Shown piece by piece: positions 57,284 to 64,000 of a stretch of 64,000 nt of DNA (the first letter of the stretch is position 1; every line of letters begins with the position of its first letter). A program made the translations under genes and the position numbers. The notes below the pieces were generated by a model that worked only from the letters and a program-made list of their open reading frames with translations, searched no databases and was not told the DNA's origin. The DNA comes from Axinella damicornis (taxonomy: Eukaryota; Porifera; Demospongiae; Axinellida; Axinellidae): contig OZ007505.1 of NCBI GenBank assembly GCA_963931865.1, positions 9,902,576-9,966,575 on the forward strand, read 5' to 3'.

Positions 57284-59258
57284 TCACGAAAGACTATCAA
57301 GTTGACTGGTTGGTAGCTTCTTTACCTCTGCAGGCATGTGAAGCACGAGGATCTTGTATACAGCAAGCCCACTGATGACTACGAATGCTAGCTGTAGAAG
57401 GTTGAAGATGTGAGATGGGATTGCATTTGTTGGAACTGGAAGCTGGTGAAATGCGTATACTACAAAGCCTTCTATTGCAAACAAAACGATTCCAATGCAC
57501 AATTCTACGAGAAGCACCCAAAACTTGAACCTTTTTCTTTTCGTTGACTCTGACCTTGACCGTGAGCAATCTTCAACCTTGTATTCATCAGAAGCAGTAA
57601 TGTCCGATGAATCTTTACACCAACAGCTACAGATACACCCAAAGCAAATACAAATACTCATTAAAAGACACTCGATGCAATCAATGAACCACTTGCAAGG
57701 ACGGAGCCACAAGCAGATACCTACGCAACATTCACGTGCATTGCAGTCACGATTGGTATTTGCCAATGTTCGATAGAGTTGTCTGAATGCAAAGAAATAG
57801 TAGAAGAAGGAAAGAACTATGATGAAAGTAGTCGACCCGGAATGAGTGGTATCCGATATCCATGCTACAACAATGTAACCAGCATGTGATCCGATACAGA
57901 ACAATGGAGCAATGAAGGTGAATGTCAGTATCCACATCCGGTATTTGTTACCAGCCTCCTCCAATGCTTTTGAATCTGCAGATGTATCATCAAACCTTTC
58001 AAAAGGAAATACTATGCACAAGCAACAGGCAAAGCAACGCCGCAATACATTGACTCGCTGTCTCAATCCAGTGTTATCATCCTGGGGTTCATCCAAACAG
58101 GCGAGATAAACCAAAGCCCCAACCGCCAGAAGTGTAAGCAATGTGTCAAAAAAGAATGTGACAGAGTGAAAGGAAAGACTGTACATAAGAAAGATGTTGT
58201 ACTTGCTCAACTCATGGTTGTTAGCAAGGATGAATACCATGGCTATGGTATCCATGATCACAACAAAAACTGATAATGTGATGCCAGTTAGAGCAAGTGC
58301 TGCTATATTTGCATGATCTTTTGTTTTAGTAAGTCTTTCTCCGATCTCTGTACGACAGCTCTTGACAACAACGAGCAGCAATGATGTTGACAGAAAGGGA
58401 AAGACCACAACACAGCTAAGGAAGGTTACAAGAACCCCTTCCTTTCCATAAATGACATCAAGATCCCGGTCACAGACGGCATTTGCTGAAGCATCTTTAG
58501 GAATCACAGTGAAATATGCACTGGATTGTGCATAATGGTGCAGCTGTACAAACAAGAAAAGAAACAAATACTTTAATGTGTGCCTTGGTTTGCAATACTC
58601 GTTTTGAATACTTTAACATGTATGGAAATAGCTACACATGCAGAATATGATGTGTGTACATGCATGTGTGCATACGCATGCGTATAGCTATTATGACTGT
58701 GTATGTGTGTGTTGTGTGCATATGTGTGTGTGTGTCACTGTGTGTGTGTGTGTGGTAGCTACGTATTTAAGTAGAGAGGCAGGGTCTTGAAAGTAAACTC
58801 TGTGCATTAATTCTAATTAGTAATACCTGATGTGTCAGTACATCAAGCATTGGATTATGGTTGCATGTTCTGTTGTCAAGGGTGACGTCTTGGCACTCGC
58901 GGGGAAGTATCAGAGAAAGATTCTGTATCTGGTCACTGAGTGCAGGATAGCTGAACAACAGGGAGGTGAACTGAAACACGGAAGGTGGTTGGATGAGATA
59001 GAATGGAGATGTTGTCCAGATCCAGTATTCAGTAACATTGCTCTCAGCATAATGGTACTCAACATCCACATACACTGAGTGTGACTTTCTTGGTGGGTAA
59101 AATGCCCTGATGATATTGAATCTGTTGCTTCCAGTTTCAACCAAAGCTCTTTCCAGCACAGCAAAGTTTGTAGTACAGTTATCGTAGGGACTGCCTTCCT
59201 GTGCAACCACAACGGTCCAGACAAAGATGGCAAATGATAAGATCCTCACTCCAGGCAT
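57284..59258 (-). CDS. Multi-pass membrane protein with secreted-type N-terminus, two exons
   Basis: Exon 1 59258-58827 (144 codons) begins with a signal peptide, MPGVRILSFAIF, and an ectodomain with several N-glycosylation sites (NCT, NVT, NLS, NRT). It ends at a phase-0 donor, CAG/GTATTA. Exon 2 58543-57284 gives 419 residues with seven to eight hydrophobic segments (among them VLVTFLSCVVVFPFLSTSLL, FWVLLVELCIGIVLFAIEGF), a very Cys-rich stretch between two of them (CIECLLMSICICFGC) and a basic loop (RSRSESTKRKR). Total about 563 residues. I do not recognise the family; a receptor or transporter are both possible. The signal exon is shared with the collagen-like gene 2.5 kb upstream. Confidence 0.65.
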
Positions 59259-59274
59259 TGCAGCAAACCGATAA

Positions 59275-60330
59275 ACAGAAGGTATAATGATAACTTTATG
59301 GTCAGTGTCTGTAGCTATAAGACCTTTACAACCGTATATATAGCTAACTGAACAGCAACTGTCCTGTTTTTTGTTGTTGTCAGGTGATTACTGTACATCA
59401 TGCATGTGCTCATAACTATGAATTCTAATCAACTCCCCAACCAAAACATTCATGCATGTAGCTACCTCGTTGCCAGGACACCTTATCACAGAAAATAATT
59501 GTGCATGCTGTTTGTATGCTGCGTTGTACACTTTCATTACATAATGATGTGATGTTTCACTACTCATGCAGAGGCAAAGGATGAGAGCTAGCTAGTAACC
59601 AGTTCTCCAACAAGGGAGTGAAGCCTACATCATATACCCTTGGTTGTAACCATGGACACATTGTCTTCCCTTACCTGTGATTTGGAACTTATAGCTCGGA
59701 TACTTATGCAAAACTTTATTATGCATCATGCACACACATTCATAGAATACAACTGTGGTCTACAGCATGTACATAGTTAGCTACCATGATGTCATCATGG
59801 AAGCCTCCATCAATTTCTTGTGAACTGTTTCTTTTATATATGAACCATGAGTTACAAGAAACTTGTAAACATGTCCACTGAGTGCTTAGCTGTTACTAAT
59901 AATAGCTGTAATCAGTGTAATGTGAGATGGGGTGATGTTTGTAATTGGCCTGGGACACTGGCTAAATTCATGAACCACAGAACTGCACTATAGATAAACA
60001 TTGGCAGGTGGCTTTAACCAGGGATACAATAAGGCATGTGACTGACATTAATGTAACCACGTTTCAGTGGACTAACTTCATCCTGCAAGACATGCACCCA
60101 CCAAATCTATGATAGAGCATGCAATCGAAGTTAGTGGGCCGGACTCGACTGACTGCAGTTATACTTACTGAATTGTTATGACGTAAAGGCACGCGATTTC
60201 AGTTTAACTGCATGCTTTCATGCCGAGCAACCTGAGTGGTCCAAAACTTCTAGACCTTCCTTCTCCACACACACATACTGAAAGTGATCGCATGCTGGAG
60301 AAAGTGAAGGCTGGCTTGTTAGACCTAACT
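59275..60330. repeat. Upstream blocks duplicated at 62950-63280
   Basis: 59275-59410 (ACAGAAGGTATAATGATAAC onward) matches 63160-63280, and 60130-60330 (GGTCCAAAACTTCTAGACC onward) matches 62950-63135. The two blocks are in opposite order in the two places. Between them there is no gene. An extra copy of the exon-proximal block precedes the collagen-like gene (61704-61787). Confidence 0.75.
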
Positions 60331-60889
60331 ATGTGCTTTCCCAGTTTATCAGAACCCCATGCACTCAAGGCCATTCATTTAGACCACTGCTATGCCCTAG
60401 AACCTTCCAGAAGAGCTGGGAATGCATGTGGATGCGATCTGGGAGGAGCAACTGAGGGGGATGTAATCAGGGAGCAGCAACTGAGGGGATCCATGGGGTT
60501 CCAAAAAATTTATGCCACCGAACTGCTCACATACATGTAGGAGAATGAAGGTTAGCTGAGTGAGCAAAGCTACTTGTAACATATGTAGTGTGAGCACGAT
60601 ATCTCAAACTGTATTTCATCGACAAGAAGTACAATGAACCAACACTAACGCAAGTATATAGGACACGAGACAATAGGGCGCATGGGCGAACAATGTACAA
60701 AGGGGCCGCACCGGCACCCATAATAGTGTATACAATAACATGGATAAGGTCCAAAGGGCAATGGTTATGTAATTATGTCCCTCAGTTATACTCACTCCGC
60801 TACACATAAATGATTCAAGTAGATTCACCCGCTTCTGATAATAGCACACACCATCCACATCAATTATATGACACAATGGAGAAGTGCAT
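60331..60889. other. Downstream flank of the collagen-like gene
   Basis: No exon recognised; the open frames are short and low in similarity to anything known to me. Confidence 0.4.
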
Positions 60890-61765
60890 TCACTGGATGT
60901 AGAGTTCCAGTAGTTCAAGTGCAATATTGCCAGCAAATCCAGGGTTACTCAGGCAGAGTCGTAGCTCAATTTCATCTGTGGCAGGAGTGGTCAGGTTCTT
61001 GGTGAACCACGGAGGATTGTTGAGCTGACAGCATCTGCCACCACCCACACAAGCCTGGCCATCCCAGAGAGTAGCATTGGGATAGAAGCGAAATTTAACG
61101 ACATTCCAATTATTGGGTGTTGCCACGCTCTCACAAAAATAGTCATTGCCCACAAAAGGAGGTGAGGGGTAGGCGTTCCCATTATCACATGGACATCGAA
61201 AAGCTGGAAAAGAGCCACTGCTACCACCACCTGCATACAAGCCACTAGCGAATGTCCAGATGTGCTGACGTGAACCAGGAGCTCCATGAGTCAGAGACAG
61301 ACCATCCACATAACACTGCTCAATGCCTTGACTATATGTATTGTACCTATAAAAGGCTGTGTTATAACCAAACCGGTAAGCTCGTGCCCTGCCACATACT
61401 CTACTGTACTGAGAGCCACCCACACTGAATGTATTAGACCAACAAATTCTAGGTGTAGAGTTAGCTCGTCCACATGTCCTCCTTGAGTAGGATGTGAGGT
61501 TAAGTCCTGGAGGACAGACATGACTGGGATCTGTCATGTTGAGAAATACAGCTCGCCTCCATCCTGGACCTCCACACTGCCCAGGAGTAACTGGCATTGT
61601 GGGTGTATGATCTACACCTTTCTGTCCTTTCTCATCCTTGTAACCTGGGTAGCCAGCCTTTCCCTTCATTCCTTGACTTCCTGGTTCACCTTCCAGCACA
61701 GCACGGTGTGCAACCACAACGGTCCAGACAAAGATAGCAAATGATAAGATCCTCACTCCAGGCAT
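60890..61765 (-). CDS. Short collagen-like secreted protein with conserved C-terminal domain
   Basis: Single frame, 291 residues from the ATG at 61765. This start is preferred over 61804 because the paralogous exon at 59258 starts at the same MPGV. Signal peptide, then about eight Gly-X-Y triplets (GEPGSQGMKGKAGYPG), then a C-terminal region of about 220 residues with HGAPGSRQHIWTFASG, CPCDNG, PPFVGNDYFCES, PLWDGQ-like LWDGQAC and DEIELRLC...LELLELYIQ. I recall this C-terminal pattern from many secreted proteins of sponges and cnidarians, of unknown role. At least 13 cysteines suggest disulphide folding. Likely extracellular matrix or mucus protein. Confidence 0.75.
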   Translation of the reverse strand: MPGVRILSFAIFVWTVVVAHRAVLEGEPGSQGMKGKAGYPGYKDEKGQKGVDHTPTMPVTPGQCGGPGWRRAVFLNMTDPSHVCPPGLNLTSYSRRTCGRANSTPRICWSNTFSVGGSQYSRVCGRARAYRFGYNTAFYRYNTYSQGIEQCYVDGLSLTHGAPGSRQHIWTFASGLYAGGGSSGSFPAFRCPCDNGNAYPSPPFVGNDYFCESVATPNNWNVVKFRFYPNATLWDGQACVGGGRCCQLNNPPWFTKNLTTPATDEIELRLCLSNPGFAGNIALELLELYIQ

Positions 61766-61816
61766 TGCAGCAAACCAATAAAACAGAAGGTTCAGCGCTA
61801 TCAACGGACTTTCAAC

Positions 61817-62005
61817 CAGTGGGAGATTTCAATTCCGAAAACGACGTTTCGACCAGGCATTTACAAGAACAGCACAGTGAGCTACTTATATATACAAGAA
61901 TGACGTCATTATCTACTAAAAACGGATAATTAAAAATAGAAACATCATGTCATCACCGTACCGGTCATGTGCTGACAACGTTTTCGGAATTGAAATCTCC
62001 CACTG
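61817..62005. mobile_element. 189-bp MITE
   Basis: Inverted 27-bp ends, CAGTGGGAGATTTCAATTCC at the left and its complement at the right, immediately upstream of the collagen-like gene. Confidence 0.85.
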
Positions 62006-62114
62006 GCGCTGAATCACGCCAGTACTAGTACAGTCTAGCGGGCTAGCCCCTCGAATTTTCCCCAGCACGGATCGACTCACGTGACCGCACGGGGAAAAAG
62101 AAACTTTGGACCAC

Positions 62115-62830
62115 TTTGCTTGGGCTCTACTCGAAATGGGTTAGTGCAAAACCTGGACTCTGGACTCTGGACTGGACCGTGGACTGGACTCTGGACTGGA
62201 TTTTGGACTGGATATTGGACTCAATCATTCATGGCCCAGAAGGCATACAGAAGACCAAGCTGGTCCACAACAAATACAACACACACACATGATCAGTTGG
62301 TTCAAGCTCAACAGCTAGCACGCTCTGTTCCACTTCCATCAAGTGACCAGGGTTCTGATGTTGTCTGATATCTGTAGAAATAATCCCGTAGGATAGAGCC
62401 CATCGTCAGCAGAGAACTTAACACACAATGTCGTCATCACAGGCACGAAATCAGTCTTGTAGCTCACTCAGACAGCAAACTGTATAACAATCGACGGCAC
62501 ATGCTCTATTCTGCCAAAAACGACCAGAATCTGAGATTCCTGATATTTGCCCCAGCAGAAATAATCCTGTCGGATAGAGCCCCAGCCTCCACCAGCAGAT
62601 CTCAGGGTAGCCACTCCACGTCGTCCCCACTTAAGTTCCCATAGGCATCCACTGAGACAGAGATATAGCGACCTCCGACATGCCTTCTGGGCCATGCGTA
62701 CGAAGTCAAGTCCAATATCCGGTCCAAAATGCAGTCCAAAATGCAGTCCAGAGTCCAGTCCACGGTCCAGTCCAGAGTCCAGAGTCCAGGTTTTGCACCA
62801 ACCCACTCGAAATCGGGTAGAGCCAATCAG
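62115..62830. repeat. Inverted pair of GGACTGGACTC minisatellite blocks
   Basis: 62115-62262 and 62680-62830 are inverted copies of the same about 150-bp block (GTGCAAAACCTGGACTCTGG, tandem GGACTGGACTC-like units, then ATGGCCCAGAAGGCAT). The spacer holds a direct repeat of AATAATCC(C/T)GT(A/C)GGATAGAGCC at about 62381 and 62561. A minus-strand frame through the right block is open but repetitive. Confidence 0.8.
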
Positions 62831-62949
62831 ATTGCAGCTGTCACGTGGTGATCTTTCAAATCGCTCGGTACAAGCGTTGAGGACTGTCTGAAGTTGCCTG
62901 CGATTGCTGTTCTCCTGCACAACGACCAAACAGACAGAAGTACAAACAG

Positions 62950-63280
62950 TCAGCGGGCCAGAATCGACTGACTGCTGTTGCACTAATTGAATATTATGAC
63001 GTAAACGGACGTGAAGTAAGATTAATTGCATTCTTACGTACCGAGTAAAGTGGTCCAAAGTTTCTAGACCTTACTTCTCCGCGCGCGCATACTGAAAGCG
63101 ATCGCGCGCTGGAGAAAGCGAAGGGCTAGCCAGTACCATGACCTTCTCGCAACATAAAACAGAAGGTATAATGATAACTTTATGATCAGTGTTTGTAGCT
63201 ATATTCAACCGTATATATAGCTAACTGAACAGCAATTGTCCTGATTTTTGTCAGGTGATTAGCTACTGTACATCACATGC
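62950..63280. repeat. Duplicated upstream block, second copy
   Basis: Contains TTTCTAGACCTTACTTCTCC and GCGATCGCGCGCTGGAGAAA (matching 60248-60310) and then the ACAGAAGGTATAATGATAAC block (matching 59275-59410). Confidence 0.75.
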
Positions 63281-63466
63281 TCAGGGGAAACTGGAAAAGC
63301 AGGGAACGGGAACGGGAACGACACGAGCGGGCTGCTATCCTGTCTATTTCATTTCGCTTCAAACCACCAAACTGAGGCAAGCGACAGCGTGGTAGGCCGG
63401 TCTGGTCAGCACAGCATTAATATGTGAAGCAGCCATCATGTAGGTAGCTAATGGCACTTCATTGCT

Positions 63467-63511
63467 TAGTCTCGGAACCAGACCCTTCGCGCGGGTCTGG
63501 TTCCGAGACTA
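63467..63511. repeat. 45-bp near-perfect palindrome
   Basis: TAGTCTCGGAACCAGACCC and GGGTCTGGTTCCGAGACTA flank TTCGCGC. A hairpin-forming short element, distinct from but similar in style to the CCTCGTTCCCAGG family. Confidence 0.9.
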
Positions 63512-63789
63512 TTCGTTGCTCTAGCTAGCTACCCGCTGGACAAATTTTCAGTTGCGTTTATAAATTGAACACGTTCGATATCATGCGTGAGCTCGAGTAT
63601 GCAACAGCCTGGTACATGTACGCTACATGTCTCCGTACGCAACACAAAATTGTTCAATGTTGATGCATGATTGAAAAATTCACTGTACAGCAGTGTTGTG
63701 TGGAACCGACCACAGTAGCTATTAAGTATTAACCCAGACCCCACTCGGAAAAAATCGGAAGAATTACCCTATATTCACCCTATATTCAT

Positions 63790-64000
63790 CCTTCACACAG
63801 CTATACAAGCAGGTTTCACACGGAAGTCTCACACATTTGCCTGCTTCGTGGACTTCCAAAAAGCTTTCGACTCAGTGGAACATCGCCTACTGTGGCAAAA
63901 GCTGGCAGACAGTGGGATAAGTAACAAACTGCTGCATCTATTGCAAAGCATGTATGGCAATGCATCATCAGCGCTGTTGTTAAATGGCCGCATTTCCCCT
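63790..64000 (+). CDS. Non-LTR reverse transcriptase, 5' part of the palm, runs off the window
   Basis: Open frame with FACFVDFQKAFDSVEHRLLW followed by KLADSGISNKLLHLLQSMYG, the conserved RT palm/finger block of non-LTR retrotransposons. Open to the last base of the window. Upstream continuity is not clear, so this may be a 5'-truncated copy. Confidence 0.7.

Noticed and set aside
62468..63058. 196-codon minus-strand gene
   Set aside because: Much of it is the inverted minisatellite; no domain and no splice support beyond one possible acceptor near 62916.

Overview
The window reads as nuclear DNA of a sponge, most likely a demosponge. Protein-coding genes are split by GT-AG introns, short MITE-type repeats are dense, and the gene set (CARD/NACHT/LRR immune receptor, Death domain, short Gly-X-Y secreted protein, animal-type class I terpene synthase) fits Porifera better than other animals. 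The species cannot be fixed from the sequence. A block of exactly 200 N (21638-21837) shows this is a draft assembly.

Layout. 0-6 kb: a decayed DUF6589-type transposon gene (+) with a long in-frame minisatellite, split by a foldback element. 6-9.8 kb: nested MITEs, including a Tc1/mariner-like element. 9.9-20.3 kb: the main finding, one ten-exon gene on the minus strand encoding two CARD-like domains, NACHT, LRRs, a Ser-rich linker, six Ig domains and a C-terminal Death domain. All exon phases agree, and the only break is one missing base in Walker A. 21-31.5 kb: gene-poor, with MITEs, a broken eIF4G W2-domain copy and a few weak exon candidates. 31.6-32.6 kb: an intact single-exon class I terpene synthase (-). 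35.2-38.7 kb: a six-exon coiled-coil protein (-). 39.8-53.6 kb: a six-exon secreted DUF547 protein (+), whose 9-kb last intron holds a complete but coding-defective BEL/Pao LTR retrotransposon in antisense, itself inserted in the end of a PIF/Harbinger-like MITE. 53.8-56 kb: a non-LTR retrotransposon remnant split by a 1.16-kb palindromic TTAA-flanked element. 57.3-61.8 kb: two minus-strand genes, a multi-pass membrane protein and a collagen-like secreted protein, that share the same signal-peptide exon. 62-64 kb: inverted minisatellite arms, duplicated upstream blocks and a second non-LTR reverse transcriptase running off the window end.

How it fits together. The NLR-Ig-Death gene looks like a cytosolic sensor with death-fold modules at both ends. 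Its Ig domains have all lost the B-strand cysteine, which suits a reducing compartment. The terpene synthase stands alone; no prenyltransferase or P450 is visible nearby. Most other structure comes from transposition, with several insertions datable relative to each other from target-site duplications.
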